Below the pieces are notes generated by a model. That model saw nothing but the letters and a program-made list of their open reading frames with translations. It searched no databases and had not been told where the DNA came from. A DNA stretch of 64,000 nucleotides from Acinetobacter genomosp. 15BJ (GTDB lineage Bacteria; Pseudomonadota; Gammaproteobacteria; Pseudomonadales; Moraxellaceae). A program made the translations under genes and the position numbers. Where the stretch lies: positions 1,409,382-1,473,381 of the forward strand of contig NZ_KE007347.1 in NCBI RefSeq assembly GCF_000400715.1, in the 5' to 3' direction. Shown here in pieces: positions 48,331 to 59,029 of this stretch; positions within the stretch are counted from its first letter, which is position 1; the number at the start of each line of letters is the position of its first letter.

Positions 48331-49275
48331 TTATCCAAAGAAGTTTCGCAAGTCTTCTTTCGCCTGCTTTATCGTCACGTAAGTTTTAAAATCGTGTATT
48401 TCTTGCAAAGAACGTAACCATGTGTATTGACGTTTAGCTAATTGCCTCGTCGCAAAAAGGGCTTTGTTCTCCATTTCTACTTTATTTTTGAGACTTAAGT
48501 CACTTTTTAGTAAAAAATCCAAAGCTTGACGATAACCAACAGACCGCATAGACGGTAAATCATCATTTAAATCGTATTTTTTAATCAATTCCTCTACTTC
48601 ATTCAAAAAACCAATATTCCACATTTTGCTCAATCTTTGCTCAATGCGTTGATGTAATTCTAAACGATCTGGCATTAATGCGTAGTTATGAAATATGTAA
48701 CGATATGGTTGATTTTTAGGTTGTTCAGCTTGTAGTTTTGTTATCGGTTCACCCGTGATTCGATACACTTCAAGCGCCCGAATGATACGCTGCTTATCTG
48801 ATACTTTAAACTTTTCTCCTGCAACAGGATCCACCTCAACCAACTCTTCGTAGACGGATTGCCACCCTTGCTGTTCAGCTTTCTGAAGAATGGCATCACG
48901 TATCGTTTGATCCGCATTGGGTAAATTACTTGCTAGACCTTCAAGTAAGGCTTTAAAGTACAACATGGTTCCCCCCACCAAGATTGGGGTTTTACCACGG
49001 GCATGCATATCATCAATCAGTGGGCAAACATCTTCAACAAATTGTGCTGCCGAATACACCTCTAAAGGCGTAATAATATCAATCAAATGATGCGGATATT
49101 GCTCTTGTTCTGCTTTGGTTGGTTTTGCTGTACCGATATCCATATCTTTATAAACTAAAGCTGAATCGACTGAAATCAGTTCGCAATTTCCACGCTCATA
49201 AAGTTCACATGCCAATGCTGTTTTACCACTTGCGGTAGGCCCCATTAAATTGATGACGGGCAATTGATTTGACAT
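48331..49275 (-). CDS. miaA: tRNA dimethylallyltransferase
   Basis: 314 residues, adds the isopentenyl group to A37 of tRNAs reading UNN codons. The P-loop is [12 protein letters not shown], and other family motifs are [30 protein letters not shown] and [12 protein letters not shown]. It starts 6 bp after mutL and precedes hfq, as in other gammaproteobacteria. Confidence 0.97.
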   Translation of the reverse strand: MSNQLPVINLMGPTASGKTALACELYERGNCELISVDSALVYKDMDIGTAKPTKAEQEQYPHHLIDIITPLEVYSAAQFVEDVCPLIDDMHARGKTPILVGGTMLYFKALLEGLASNLPNADQTIRDAILQKAEQQGWQSVYEELVEVDPVAGEKFKVSDKQRIIRALEVYRITGEPITKLQAEQPKNQPYRYIFHNYALMPDRLELHQRIEQRLSKMWNIGFLNEVEELIKKYDLNDDLPSMRSVGYRQALDFLLKSDLSLKNKVEMENKALFATRQLAKRQYTWLRSLQEIHDFKTYVTIKQAKEDLRNFFG

Positions 49276-49281
49276 GTAAAA

Positions 49282-51222
49282 CTACTCTCCTCGAGCAAAT
49301 AATTTATCTAATTGATTTAGTGGAAATGCACGCCAAGTTGGGCGACCATGATTACATTGGCTAGCAAACTCGGTTTGTTCCATTTGACGTAATAAAGCAT
49401 TCATTTCCGATAAACTTAACTGACGATGCGCACGCACAGCACCGTGGCAAGCCATCCCAGCGAGTAATTCATCACGTTTTTGCAATAAACCTCTCGCTTC
49501 ATCGTTTGGATCTAGATCATTCAGCAGTTCTGGAATGAGGTTGCTAAAATCAGCTTTATGCAAAATCGCTGGGACACCACGCACAATCACTTGATCATCG
49601 CCATATTGATCGACTTCTAAACCGAGCCGTTGCAATTGTGATTGTAAATCTTCGATACGTGTCGCTTGCATGCGTGTGATAGATACAATTTTTGGAATCA
49701 ATAACTGCTGAGACGTCCAAAACTCAGGTTTATCCCATGCTGACTTCATTTGTTGGAGCAAGATACGTTCATGCGCCGCATGCATATCCACAATAATCAG
49801 GCCTTCAGTATTTTGGGCCAGAATATAAATCCCATGCAGTTGCGCAATCGCAATTCCTAAAGGAAACTCATCGACACGTGATGAACCTTGATCATTTCTA
49901 TCTTCTGCTTCTTCACGTAAAGGTGCTAAATAGCTTTTTAATGCATTATTCAGTTGTGCAGAACCATTATATCGAGGCTGCTGTGTTTGGGCTGAGTTGT
50001 ATTGCACAGCTTGTGGTCGACTTTGATTAAATTCAGTCAACAAATCTGTCGATACTTCAGCAGGTAAATTTAATTGAGGTTCTGCTTCTACCGTCGCACG
50101 ATGTAAATTGAATTGTTCTTGGTATTTTGGCTGTGGTTGATAATTAAAATTATCATCCGCCTCATCTGTTTTCATTGCCTGTGCTAAATCTGCACTTGCA
50201 GTCTGAAATTGAGACAAAGTTGCTTTGGCATAGTGGCGTACAAATTCATGCACTTCGCGTTGATTCAAAAAGCGAATTTCATGCTTGGTCGGATGCACAT
50301 TGACATCGATATTTTCGGGATCAACTTCTAAAAACAACAAATATGATGAATGTTGATGCCCATGTAAAATCCCGTCATAGGCCATACGCAACGCATGTGA
50401 AATGGTTTTATCTTTGACAATACGACCATTCACATACACATATTGCATGTCAGCCTGCGCACGCGCATCAGAAGGATGTCCCAACCAGCCAGATAAGCGC
50501 ATATTAATACTATCTGAATCGATCCAATACGCATTTTGGATAAATTGCTGACCCAATAGCTGTTGCACGCGCTGATAGCGTAATTCACCACTGTCAGCAA
50601 CAGGCAGGTTTAAACGAATATTATCGTTATGCTCCAGTACAAAACGAATATCGAAATGAGTTAAAGCCAGACGGCGAACAATTTCCTCAATATGATTAAA
50701 TTCAGTTGTTGGTTTTTTTAAGAATTTACGACGTGCAGGCACATTAAAAAATAAATCCTGTACACGAATGTGTGTGCCCTTTTGTGCAGCAACCGCCTGA
50801 ATTTGTTGATGATCAAAAGCCGTACCATTCACTTCAACTTGATAGCCGACACCTTGCTCATCTTGACTACTGGTGAGGGTTAAGCGTGACACCGCTGCAA
50901 TTGATGCTAAAGCCTCTCCACGGAATCCCAGACTAACAATCGCATGTAAGTCATCAGCAGTTTGAATTTTACTGGTGGCATGACGCATCACAGCTAGGGG
51001 TAAATCTTCTGCATGAATACCATTGCCATTATCAATGATTTCAATCAGCGTAGAACCACCCTGCGCAACTCGAATAATCAGCTCCGTTGCGCCCGCATCA
51101 ATCGAGTTTTCTAATAATTCTTTGACCACTGATGAGGGACGTTCAATTACCTCACCCGCCGCAATCTGGTTGGCTAAGGCAGCATCAAGGGTATGAATAC
51201 GACGAGTTGAATCATGCGCCAT
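49282..51222 (-). CDS. mutL: DNA mismatch repair protein MutL
   Basis: 646 residues. The N-terminal GHKL ATPase has [24 protein letters not shown] and [15 protein letters not shown] linker of about 110 residues rich in Q and N follows (residues 345-460), then the C-terminal dimerisation domain ([31 protein letters not shown]). It couples MutS mismatch recognition to repair. Its start overlaps the end of tsaE by 11 bp. Confidence 0.97.
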   Translation of the reverse strand: MAHDSTRRIHTLDAALANQIAAGEVIERPSSVVKELLENSIDAGATELIIRVAQGGSTLIEIIDNGNGIHAEDLPLAVMRHATSKIQTADDLHAIVSLGFRGEALASIAAVSRLTLTSSQDEQGVGYQVEVNGTAFDHQQIQAVAAQKGTHIRVQDLFFNVPARRKFLKKPTTEFNHIEEIVRRLALTHFDIRFVLEHNDNIRLNLPVADSGELRYQRVQQLLGQQFIQNAYWIDSDSINMRLSGWLGHPSDARAQADMQYVYVNGRIVKDKTISHALRMAYDGILHGHQHSSYLLFLEVDPENIDVNVHPTKHEIRFLNQREVHEFVRHYAKATLSQFQTASADLAQAMKTDEADDNFNYQPQPKYQEQFNLHRATVEAEPQLNLPAEVSTDLLTEFNQSRPQAVQYNSAQTQQPRYNGSAQLNNALKSYLAPLREEAEDRNDQGSSRVDEFPLGIAIAQLHGIYILAQNTEGLIIVDMHAAHERILLQQMKSAWDKPEFWTSQQLLIPKIVSITRMQATRIEDLQSQLQRLGLEVDQYGDDQVIVRGVPAILHKADFSNLIPELLNDLDPNDEARGLLQKRDELLAGMACHGAVRAHRQLSLSEMNALLRQMEQTEFASQCNHGRPTWRAFPLNQLDKLFARGE

Positions 51223-51688
51223 TCAATTGTTCCTGCAAAGTTTGAGATAAAGATTCGGATTCAGTGCTTAGCGTGACAAAGCGTGTCAACTCATCATCCG
51301 ATTTTTGAATATCAATCACCACATCAGGTTTTGGAATTTCATCGCCACCTTTCGATGGCCATTCAAACAAAAATAAAGCATCGGGTGTTTCTAAATAATC
51401 CCGGATCCCCATCAGCTCTAATTCATAAGGATCGTCCAGACGATATAAGTCAAAATGAAAAATTTCTTTACCTTGGATGGAATAAGGCTCTACCAAGGTA
51501 TAGGTTGGACTTTTTACTGAACCTTGATGCCCTAGATTTTGTAAAAAATAACGGGTAAAAGTGGTCTTCCCGGCACCTAAATCACCAATTAAATAAATAA
51601 TGCCAGAGCGCACCTGCTCAGAAAGGATATGTGCAAAACGCTGAGTGTCTTGTTCATGATTTAAAGTAAATTTCACTGAATACGACAT
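51212..51688 (-). CDS. tsaE: tRNA threonylcarbamoyladenosine biosynthesis protein TsaE
   Basis: 158 residues. The P-loop is [14 protein letters not shown], followed by [10 protein letters not shown] and [23 protein letters not shown]. ATPase of the complex (with TsaB and TsaD) that makes t6A37 in tRNAs reading ANN codons. First gene of the tsaE-mutL-miaA-hfq run. Confidence 0.96.
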   Translation of the reverse strand: MSYSVKFTLNHEQDTQRFAHILSEQVRSGIIYLIGDLGAGKTTFTRYFLQNLGHQGSVKSPTYTLVEPYSIQGKEIFHFDLYRLDDPYELELMGIRDYLETPDALFLFEWPSKGGDEIPKPDVVIDIQKSDDELTRFVTLSTESESLSQTLQEQLNGA

Positions 51689-51807
51689 GGCAAATAAAAC
51701 AAAATTGGAATGGTAGCTATGATAACATTGCCCTGCTTTAAAGCCTAATCCATAGAAAGAAGTTGATTCTTTTTAATGCAATTACTATTTCAGTATTAAG
51801 GATTAAA

Positions 51808-52104
51808 ATGTCTGCCGAATCTTTATTTATAAATTGCGAATGTCATGGTCAAAATTATGCTGCTGTAGTGTGCGGACATGTGCTTCACAATAATAACAAC
51901 AATCAACCTTTAGGCTTTATTGAAAACATTTCAACACCTACAAATCCACAAGGATGGTGTTTGGCGTGTGAATATGTTTTTACCCAAGAAAATGGTATGA
52001 CTGATCTATTTCGTAATTTTAATAATATGGCTATTGTCTGCGCTGAGTGTTATAGCGAGATAAAAAATAAACACAATATATATCCAATCCAGCAATCCAC
52101 ATAA
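51808..52104 (+). CDS. Small cysteine-rich protein, function unknown
   Basis: 98 residues from ATG 51808, preceded by AAGGAT. Cysteines occur as CEC near the start, then a single C, then C-L-A-C and C-A-E-C, which could bind a zinc or iron ion. No known family was recognised. It lies 20 bp ahead of an RluA-type pseudouridine synthase gene, so the two may be co-transcribed. A longer frame from 51763 has no supported start. Confidence 0.65.
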   Translation: MSAESLFINCECHGQNYAAVVCGHVLHNNNNNQPLGFIENISTPTNPQGWCLACEYVFTQENGMTDLFRNFNNMAIVCAECYSEIKNKHNIYPIQQST

Positions 52105-52124
52105 GTTCAGCTACTTTAGTAATT

Positions 52125-53039
52125 ATGATTAACTCTACTACACCTATTTTCTCTCCTCCGCTGATGAATGGCGTCAGTGCCAGTAAAGTTTTTTTGCCTC
52201 ATGACGTTTCTGCATCGACCATTTTTGATTATCTCTGCCAACATTTTCCACATATTCAGGTCAGTGAATGGCAACAGCGTTTTGCAGATAAACTGATTTA
52301 TGCAGCAGATGGTAGCCAGCTCACAGTAGAGAGCAGATATACACCCAATACCCATATTTTTTATTATCGTTTTCTTGCGCATGAAGTACATGTGCCATTT
52401 CAACATGAAATCCTATTTGAAAATGATGATTTACTTGTAGTCGATAAACCGCACTTTTTGACCATGACACCAACAGGGCAATACGTACAAGAAACCCTCT
52501 TGGTTAGATTGAAAAAACAAACTGGCTACGAAGATCTCACCCCCATCCATCGACTTGATCGAGAAACAGCAGGTGTGGTTTTATTCTGTAAAAAAACCGC
52601 ATCAAGAGGTGCATATCAGCAGCTTTTTGCCGAACGAAAAGTGCAAAAAACCTATCATGCCATTGCAAAATATCGACCTGAACTGAATTTTCCGCAAGTT
52701 TTGCGGCTACATTTAGAAAAAGGTCAGCCTTTTTATACGATGCAAATTAATGCCGATAAACCAAATAATACCGAGACACAAATTGAATTATTAATGCATG
52801 ATCACCAGCATGCTATATATAAGCTTAGTCCCAAAACAGGTAAGCAGCATCAATTGCGCGTGCATTTAAATTACCTTGGTATTCCGATACTTAACGATTC
52901 TTTTTACCCACACATTGAGCATAAAGCAGAGGATGATTTTAGTCAGCCATTGCAACTACTTGCCAAAGAAATTTGGTTTATTGATCCGATTTTAAATCAA
53001 GAAATGCAGTTTAGCTCCAAGCTTGAACTCACATTGTAA
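52125..53039 (+). CDS. RluA-family pseudouridine synthase
   Basis: 304 residues. The catalytic aspartate is in HRLDRETAGVVLF, after ENDDLLVVDKPHFLTMTP; the later motif is KTGKQHQLRVHLNYLGIPILND. It converts uridine to pseudouridine in rRNA or tRNA; the target cannot be told. The N-terminal part is short and S4-like at best. Confidence 0.9.
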   Translation: MINSTTPIFSPPLMNGVSASKVFLPHDVSASTIFDYLCQHFPHIQVSEWQQRFADKLIYAADGSQLTVESRYTPNTHIFYYRFLAHEVHVPFQHEILFENDDLLVVDKPHFLTMTPTGQYVQETLLVRLKKQTGYEDLTPIHRLDRETAGVVLFCKKTASRGAYQQLFAERKVQKTYHAIAKYRPELNFPQVLRLHLEKGQPFYTMQINADKPNNTETQIELLMHDHQHAIYKLSPKTGKQHQLRVHLNYLGIPILNDSFYPHIEHKAEDDFSQPLQLLAKEIWFIDPILNQEMQFSSKLELTL

Positions 53040-53148
53040 ATACACCGTAATGACAAAAATTCTATTTTTTCACTTCAAAAATATTGAAATTACATTGCAA
53101 TGGTTTAAAATACATGACGATAACTAAAAATATTTGGTCTCATTCTTC

Positions 53149-53457
53149 ATGCGAAAAACAGAAGTTTATCAGGTTCGCCTCGATTCACAGGAAAAGAAGC
53201 AAGCTTTTGCCGTGTTTAAACAGTTGGGTATCTCCCCTGCTCAAGCCGTTCGTCTTTTCTTTAAGCAAGTGGTACTCACTAAGTCGATTCCATTTGCAAT
53301 TGAAAATCAAAACATCAACATGGAACAGTTATTAAAACTGCGTAAATCCAAAGCAGCAGCCAGTACTGAAAACCCGTCTTCTGTCGAAATTGAAGATGAT
53401 CATGAAGACTTATTTGAAGAGTTGAACGCCCTTCTCGGTGAAAGTGACAAAACTTAA
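53149..53457 (+). CDS. RelB/DinJ-family antitoxin-like protein
   Basis: 102 residues from ATG 53149 (MRKTEVYQVRLDSQEKK). The N-terminus looks like a ribbon-helix-helix DNA-binding fold followed by ISPAQAVRLFFKQVVLTKSIPF, the RelB/DinJ signature. The C-terminus is acidic. No RelE/YafQ toxin follows; the next gene, 98 bp on, is a GNAT acetyltransferase. It may be a solitary antitoxin or a repurposed regulator. Confidence 0.75.
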   Translation: MRKTEVYQVRLDSQEKKQAFAVFKQLGISPAQAVRLFFKQVVLTKSIPFAIENQNINMEQLLKLRKSKAAASTENPSSVEIEDDHEDLFEELNALLGESDKT

Positions 53458-53555
53458 CAATGTTGCATTTATAAACAAGTTTTTATTTTTTAAGCTGAAT
53501 TTTTTTCGCTATTCTGACAGTCCTAATAAAATTATAAGTGTAAGGATGGGCAGGA

Positions 53556-53999
53556 ATGATTGTTAAGCGAGCAACAAAGGAAGATCTTCATCAACTTGCT
53601 GTCTTGTTTGACGAATACCGTCAGTTCTACGGTGCATCATCAAATATTGATCAATCTTATCAATTTTTAAAACATCGCTTTGACAACAAAGACAGTGTCA
53701 TTTTCATTCATGTTAAAGATGACGTATTTACAGGCTTTGTACTACTCTACCTTGCCTTTTCTTCTGTGGCTTGCGAAACCTACTATATTCTCGATGATGT
53801 CTATGTTACCCCCTCTTATCGAAAACAAGGTTCAGCTAAGCAACTGATTGATACCGCGATCTTGTTTGCACGGCATGAAAATGCGCAACGCATTAGCCTC
53901 GAAACGCAAAAAAATAATTATCAATCTCACCGTCTATATGAACAAATGGGTTTTATCCAAGACAGTGAGTTCAAAACCTTCCATTGTTTTTTAAAGTAA
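53556..53999 (+). CDS. GNAT-family N-acetyltransferase
   Basis: 147 residues. The acetyl-CoA binding motif A is VYVTPSYRKQGSAKQLI, and the C-terminal motif is NYQSHRLYEQMGF. Substrate unknown. It ends exactly where the convergent rsuA gene ends (53999/54000), leaving no room for a terminator. Confidence 0.87.
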   Translation: MIVKRATKEDLHQLAVLFDEYRQFYGASSNIDQSYQFLKHRFDNKDSVIFIHVKDDVFTGFVLLYLAFSSVACETYYILDDVYVTPSYRKQGSAKQLIDTAILFARHENAQRISLETQKNNYQSHRLYEQMGFIQDSEFKTFHCFLK

Positions 54000-54713
54000 T
54001 CATTCATCTAAAGCGATATTCTGACTTAACTGTTTTTGCGAAGGGGTTAAATAGATCCATTCACCTTCTTCCAGTTCAGGAAGTTCGAGAAAACCCACTT
54101 GATGACGATGTAAGACTTCAACTTTATTTCCAACAGCTGCCAGCATGCGTTTCACTTGATGGTAAACACCTTGGTGAACGGTCATTGCAATTTGATGTTC
54201 CGAGAATAATCGGACATTGGTGGCAGCATAGATGCCTTTCTCATTACGCAGTTCGACACCTTGCTCTAGGCCATGTTGCTGTTCAGCTGTAACTGGATCA
54301 GCAGTGGTCACATGATAAACTTTCGGCACATGTTTACGTGGATGAGTCAATGCTTGTAGATATTGTCCATCATCGGTCAGCAATAATAGGCCTGTGGTAT
54401 CTTGATCTAGACGCCCCACGCATTGAATCCCACGATGCAGCAGAATTTCAGGGAAAAGACTGAATACACTTTTGTGATGTGTCGCCTGATGCGAACATTC
54501 ATAGCCTTGCGGTTTATTTAAAACAATATAGACATGCTCTCGATATTGGTATTCTTCACCAAATACCTGAAAGACCAGTTGATCGGTATTGAAATTCTGT
54601 TTCGGATTATCACAGACCTGATTGTCTATTTGAACAGAACCATTTTTAATTAACTGCTGACAATACTTACGTGAACCAAAGCCTTGTGATTGCAAAATTT
54701 TTTCCAGCAGCAT
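54000..54713 (-). CDS. rsuA: 16S rRNA pseudouridine(516) synthase, RsuA family
   Basis: 237 residues. An S4-like RNA-binding domain is at 1-50 (LEKILQSQGFGSRKYCQQLI), and the catalytic aspartate is in CVGRLDQDTTGLLLLTDDG. KVYHVTT and VHQGVYHQVKRMLAAVGNKV complete the RsuA pattern. It modifies U516 of 16S rRNA in E. coli; RluE/RluF-type targets are possible. Confidence 0.9.
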   Translation of the reverse strand: MLLEKILQSQGFGSRKYCQQLIKNGSVQIDNQVCDNPKQNFNTDQLVFQVFGEEYQYREHVYIVLNKPQGYECSHQATHHKSVFSLFPEILLHRGIQCVGRLDQDTTGLLLLTDDGQYLQALTHPRKHVPKVYHVTTADPVTAEQQHGLEQGVELRNEKGIYAATNVRLFSEHQIAMTVHQGVYHQVKRMLAAVGNKVEVLHRHQVGFLELPELEEGEWIYLTPSQKQLSQNIALDE

Positions 54714-54959
54714 AAATAAATCCTAACCTAAACTGCGTCCATTGTACTCGATTACAACGCTAGCTGTTGATCGTTGCCTATTCATTCTTTATTTTTATAA
54801 TTTATTCACAATCCCTTCATTTGTTATAGAACACCAACAAAACCCTCGTCAAACACTCTCAATCTAGATATTGCGCTCCATATTTTCAGCCACAACTCTT
54901 GTTACATTTGTCACAAGCAAAAAGAATATTGTCCAAAAGAATGGATAAGGAGTTTCACC

Positions 54960-55472
54960 ATGAAATCGAATATGTGGTTATGTAGCGTTATCTTAGCAGC
55001 GTCTTCCATGATGACCGTTGCACATGCAGACAATACAACGCGTGTAGCAGCAACCTCTGCCCTAGGAAGTGTAGTTGGTACTGCCTTAGGAAAACAACTT
55101 GGTGGTGACACTGGTGCAATGATTGGCTCTGCAATCGGTGGTGCTGGCGGTGCAGCTGCATCTAGTAATCGACGTGACCGTACCGAAGCGGCCATTGGTG
55201 GTGGTTTAGGTGGCGTGGGTGGTTATACCGTTGGCCGTAATATGGGCGGAAGCAATGGTGGTTATATTGGTGCAGCACTCGGTGCAGCTGGTGGTGCAGC
55301 TTTAGGTCAAAAAGTGGGTCAGGACCGTGATGCGGATCGCCGTTATGATGATCGTCGCTATGACCGTCGTTACGATAACCGCCGTTCTTATGATGACCGT
55401 CGCTATTACAATTCTCGTGAAAGCTACCGTCATGACAATGGCCGCCATCGTGGCTGGTACAAACACCGTTAA
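54960..55472 (+). CDS. Secreted glycine-zipper protein with tyrosine/arginine/aspartate-rich tail
   Basis: 170 residues. The signal peptide is residues 1-23 (ending VAHA-DNT). The mature protein has glycine-zipper membrane segments (about 30-60 and 68-110), as in 17-kDa-antigen-type proteins, then a tail of repeated RRYDDRRYDRRYD units, very polar and positively charged. There is no lipobox cysteine at the cleavage site. Probably attached to the outer membrane or envelope; function unknown. AAGGAG lies before the ATG. Confidence 0.83.
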   Translation: MKSNMWLCSVILAASSMMTVAHADNTTRVAATSALGSVVGTALGKQLGGDTGAMIGSAIGGAGGAAASSNRRDRTEAAIGGGLGGVGGYTVGRNMGGSNGGYIGAALGAAGGAALGQKVGQDRDADRRYDDRRYDRRYDNRRSYDDRRYYNSRESYRHDNGRHRGWYKHR

Positions 55473-55497
55473 TCAGATCAAAATGTTTTACCCCTTT

Positions 55498-55520
55498 AGC
55501 ACCTTCGGGTGCTTTTTTTT
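55498..55520 (+). terminator. Rho-independent terminator
   Basis: Stem AGCACC / GGTGCT with the stable TTCG tetraloop, followed by eight T, after the glycine-zipper gene. Confidence 0.9.
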
Positions 55521-55538
55521 GTTTGGTGAAAACAACAA

Positions 55539-55560
55539 TATATCGATCTAAAACGATATA
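55539..55560. promoter_or_regulatory. Operator-like palindrome 1
   Basis: TATATCG-N8-CGATATA. Identical in arms and spacing to the palindrome at 55573-55594; centres are 34 bp apart (about three helix turns). Confidence 0.7.
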
Positions 55561-55572
55561 CAAAACCAAACT

Positions 55573-55594
55573 TATATCGTATTATTTCGATATA
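55573..55594. promoter_or_regulatory. Operator-like palindrome 2
   Basis: Second copy of TATATCG-N8-CGATATA, ending 15 bp before the start of the luciferase-like gene, in the position of a repressor site. No regulator gene is adjacent. Confidence 0.7.
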
Positions 55595-55609
55595 TAGTTT
55601 TGAGACACC

Positions 55610-56614
55610 ATGATGAAATCACTACAAGATATAAAATTCTCTATCCTAGAACTTGCTCCTGTTCGAGATGACAAGAGTATCGAGTTTTCTCTCCGTCATG
55701 CATTAGAACTTGCGCAACATGCGGAAAAGTTAGGTTATGAGCGTTTTTGGTTGGCTGAACATCATAATATGGATGGGATTGCCAGTTCAGCAACGGCAGT
55801 TTTATTAGGATTTATTGCTGCAAATACGCAGCACATCCGTTTGGGTTCAGGCGGTATTATGCTGCCCAACCATGCACCATTGGTGGTTGCAGAACAGTTT
55901 GGAACACTAGCCACACTCTATCCAAATCGTTTTGAACTTGGTTTGGGTCGTGCACCTGGAACAGATCAAATGACAATGCGTGCCTTACGTCGCGGCCGTC
56001 AGGAAACTGAAGATCAATTCCCTCAAGATGTAATGGAAATTTTACAATATTTTAAAGCACCACAACCGAATCAGAGCATTATCGCCACACCAGGTCAAAA
56101 TACCCATGTGCCAGTTTGGTTACTTGGTTCCAGTTTATTTAGCGCTCAATTGGCTGCAAAACTTGGGCTGCCTTATTCTTTCGCCTCTCATTTTGCACCG
56201 AGAATGTTAGGTCAAGCTATTGAGATCTATCGCGATAACTTCCAAGCTTCGGAATACCTCGATAAACCTTATGTTTCAATGGGTGTCCCAACAGTAGTTG
56301 CTGCAACAGATGAGGAAGCTCAATATCTGGCGACCAGTTCATATCAGCGTATTTTGAATCTGATCCGCGGTCATAGCTTAAAGCTTAAACCACCGATTCA
56401 TTCAACTGAAGGTCTTGCATCGAGTGCTGAACAAGTGGCAATTCAGAATTTTTATGCTATGGCACAAATTGGTTCTGAAGAAACCGTTAAAGCCGGCTTA
56501 AATAAAATTGCAGCACAATATGATGTCGATGAATTTATCTTCACCTGTGATATTTACGATACGCAAAAACGCTTAGATAACTTCAGTTTATTGATGGATA
56601 TTAAAAACAGCTAA
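55610..56614 (+). CDS. Luciferase-like (LLM class) flavin-dependent monooxygenase
   Basis: 334 residues of the bacterial-luciferase-like family, closest in feel to the MsnO8/YhbW group ([65 protein letters not shown]). It would use reduced flavin and oxygen to oxidise an unknown substrate. Two ATGs occur in tandem at 55610 and 55613; either could be used. Twin palindromes upstream suggest tight repression. Confidence 0.9.
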   Translation: MMKSLQDIKFSILELAPVRDDKSIEFSLRHALELAQHAEKLGYERFWLAEHHNMDGIASSATAVLLGFIAANTQHIRLGSGGIMLPNHAPLVVAEQFGTLATLYPNRFELGLGRAPGTDQMTMRALRRGRQETEDQFPQDVMEILQYFKAPQPNQSIIATPGQNTHVPVWLLGSSLFSAQLAAKLGLPYSFASHFAPRMLGQAIEIYRDNFQASEYLDKPYVSMGVPTVVAATDEEAQYLATSSYQRILNLIRGHSLKLKPPIHSTEGLASSAEQVAIQNFYAMAQIGSEETVKAGLNKIAAQYDVDEFIFTCDIYDTQKRLDNFSLLMDIKNS

Positions 56615-56674
56615 ATCTTTGGCTTAAGTCTACAAGGTTCATTTCCCAATCAGCCTTGTAGATTCACCATCCTT

Positions 56675-58768
56675 TTAAATTCCAGCTTGGAGCATCTCTG
56701 TCGCTTGTTCTACATTCACAGCACGACTAAATAAATAGCCCTGTCCGATTGAGCATCCAGAAGATTTTAAGAGTTCTAATTGTTCTTTGTTCTCAATGCC
56801 TTCGGCAACAATATCCAATGACAGTTTTGGTCCCAAAGCGATGATCGCCTGTACAATGGCTAAAATCGCCTCATCATCATTCATTTGACGAATAAAGTCA
56901 CAGTCAATTTTTAAACAATCTACTGGGTAGTCTCGTAAACGGGTTAAAGAAGAATGTCCCGTACCAAAATCATCCAATGATATTTTAATGCCTTGTTGTT
57001 TCAACAAATTTAATGCTCGGATCACATAGTCAGAACCACGATCATCCAAGATATGTTCAGTAATTTCTATTTCCACTAAATGATGTGGAACTTTGTAAGT
57101 ATTTAAACGGTGTAGTAAACGCTCAGCATAATTGTCTTTCAGAAACTCAACTGGTGCTGCATTAATTGAAACAGGAACGACATCCAATCCCTGTGCTATC
57201 CACCCTGCAATATTTTTAAAAACTTTATTCTGCATTGCATCACTAATTTTTGTTGCCAGAATATAGTCTTGAAATGCTTGTTCAATATTACACGGTGAAT
57301 GAATGTGTTGATCAACCGTTTGCCAACGCAATAATGCTTCAAAACCAACCACCTTCGCATCCGCTAAACGCACCTTCGGCTGGTAAAATGGGACAATAAG
57401 GTCATCACGAATAATATGACGCGCATCATTTAATTGAATCGCAATGTTTTGAGCTGCAACTTGCATCTGCTGATTAAACATACGGAAACCGCCACGCCCC
57501 GTTGCTTTTAAATCATTGAGTGCAGTATCTGCACATTTCATTAAATTGACTGAATCTTTGGCATCTCGAGGATAAATCGCACAGCCAATACTCATACTGC
57601 CATTAATCAAATTACCGGCATAAGTAATCGGAGCTTCTAACTGTCGACTAACATCCACTGCTATTTTTTCAAGCTCTACTTGTGTCTCAATTCCATTTAC
57701 GACAATAGCAAACTCATCACCGCCTAAACGAGCGACAAAAGTATTTTCAGGCAAAATGTTTTCTATTCGCTTAGACAGAACACGGAGTAGATGATCTCCA
57801 GCTGCATGGCCAAGCGTATCATTGACATGTTTAAAATAGTCTAAATCTAACAACATCAAGCCGAGTAACTTCTTACCTTTTTTATGTCGATGTAATGCAC
57901 GCTTAAGTTGTAATTTGAAAAACCTACGGTTGTATAATCCTGTTAAATCGTCCAATTCACTCGAAAGCTGTAATTGGATTTCAGTTTGTCTTTGTGTAGT
58001 CACATCGCGAGACAGACACAAAACCTGCACGATCTGGCCTTTATCATTTAATATAGGGGTGAGTAAATTATCCCAATATTGTCTTTCAGTCCCTTCTCCA
58101 CTCATCCCACGAAAACGTGCAGCCTTCCCTTTGAGTGCCGTTTTTAAGGCATAACTTGCCTTAGATCTTATTTCGACAGGTAACAGTTCGGCCCATTTCA
58201 TGCCAAAGCTATTTTGGCTTTGAGAGATATTAAGCGCGATACATCCAGTTTTATTTACATGCAGTAAAGAACCATCTGCTTCTAATAATTTTATGCAATC
58301 AACACTATTATCCAGCATGTTGGTTTGGGCATTAATACACTGAACTAAGTTTTGTTGATACTGCTTGGTTTCATGGATATCAGCGCTATTGATAAACCAA
58401 TGTGCCTTTTCTTCTGAATTCGCCGCTATAAATTTTGCTGACAATAAAAACCATCGATATGCACCAGACTGATGTTTTAATCGGCATTCAATTTGAAATG
58501 GAGACTTATAGATAAATGCCTGCTGCCACTCGCTTTGGAAGATTGCTCTATCCTCTGAATGGATTAAATCGATCCAATCTTTTGCAAAATGTTCTAGGTC
58601 ATTAAAACCAATATACTCTTGGCTTAAACTATTAAAAAAATACGCATCTCCAGACTCAGAGAGCAGCCAGACCAGACTCGGAATACGATTAAAAATATTT
58701 TGTTGGGCCTCACTCAGTTGATGATTAGAGTGAAAAGGAATAGCCAAGTTCACAGACTTCTGTTCCAA
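56675..58768 (-). CDS. PAS-PAS-GGDEF-EAL cyclic-di-GMP signalling protein
   Basis: 697 residues. Two PAS-type sensor domains are at about 22-130 and 150-255. The GGDEF domain (260-430) has the intact motif RLGGDEF near 347. The EAL domain (440-690) has FEALLRW near 475, EITEHILDD, SLDDFGTGHSS and DIVAEGIE, so both diguanylate cyclase and phosphodiesterase sites look complete. No membrane segment is seen, so sensing is cytosolic. It probably adjusts adhesion or motility. A 261-bp gene-free gap lies upstream. Confidence 0.93.
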   Translation of the reverse strand: MEQKSVNLAIPFHSNHQLSEAQQNIFNRIPSLVWLLSESGDAYFFNSLSQEYIGFNDLEHFAKDWIDLIHSEDRAIFQSEWQQAFIYKSPFQIECRLKHQSGAYRWFLLSAKFIAANSEEKAHWFINSADIHETKQYQQNLVQCINAQTNMLDNSVDCIKLLEADGSLLHVNKTGCIALNISQSQNSFGMKWAELLPVEIRSKASYALKTALKGKAARFRGMSGEGTERQYWDNLLTPILNDKGQIVQVLCLSRDVTTQRQTEIQLQLSSELDDLTGLYNRRFFKLQLKRALHRHKKGKKLLGLMLLDLDYFKHVNDTLGHAAGDHLLRVLSKRIENILPENTFVARLGGDEFAIVVNGIETQVELEKIAVDVSRQLEAPITYAGNLINGSMSIGCAIYPRDAKDSVNLMKCADTALNDLKATGRGGFRMFNQQMQVAAQNIAIQLNDARHIIRDDLIVPFYQPKVRLADAKVVGFEALLRWQTVDQHIHSPCNIEQAFQDYILATKISDAMQNKVFKNIAGWIAQGLDVVPVSINAAPVEFLKDNYAERLLHRLNTYKVPHHLVEIEITEHILDDRGSDYVIRALNLLKQQGIKISLDDFGTGHSSLTRLRDYPVDCLKIDCDFIRQMNDDEAILAIVQAIIALGPKLSLDIVAEGIENKEQLELLKSSGCSIGQGYLFSRAVNVEQATEMLQAGI

Positions 58769-59029
58769 ACAGAACTCTCGCTATCAAGATATTCAGTTGC
58801 AATAAAAGCCATAGACCACCAACAATAAAAAGTGAGATTTAAATCACAGTATTGTAGCAGAAATGCAATAAAATTATCACCAATTACAGCACTGATCAGT
58901 TAGATTTACTTTATTATTTAATATCAATTATTTATTTTAAATTCACGATATTTATCAAACTTTCTTTAATAAAATGATCTAAAAAATTACAGACTACCCC
59001 ATCTAAATGACTGAGGTAGTCAGGCCTCA

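Noticed and set aside
53149-53457. Complete toxin-antitoxin module
   Set aside because: No toxin of the RelE/YafQ type is adjacent; kept only as an orphan antitoxin with low-interest speculation on the GNAT neighbour.
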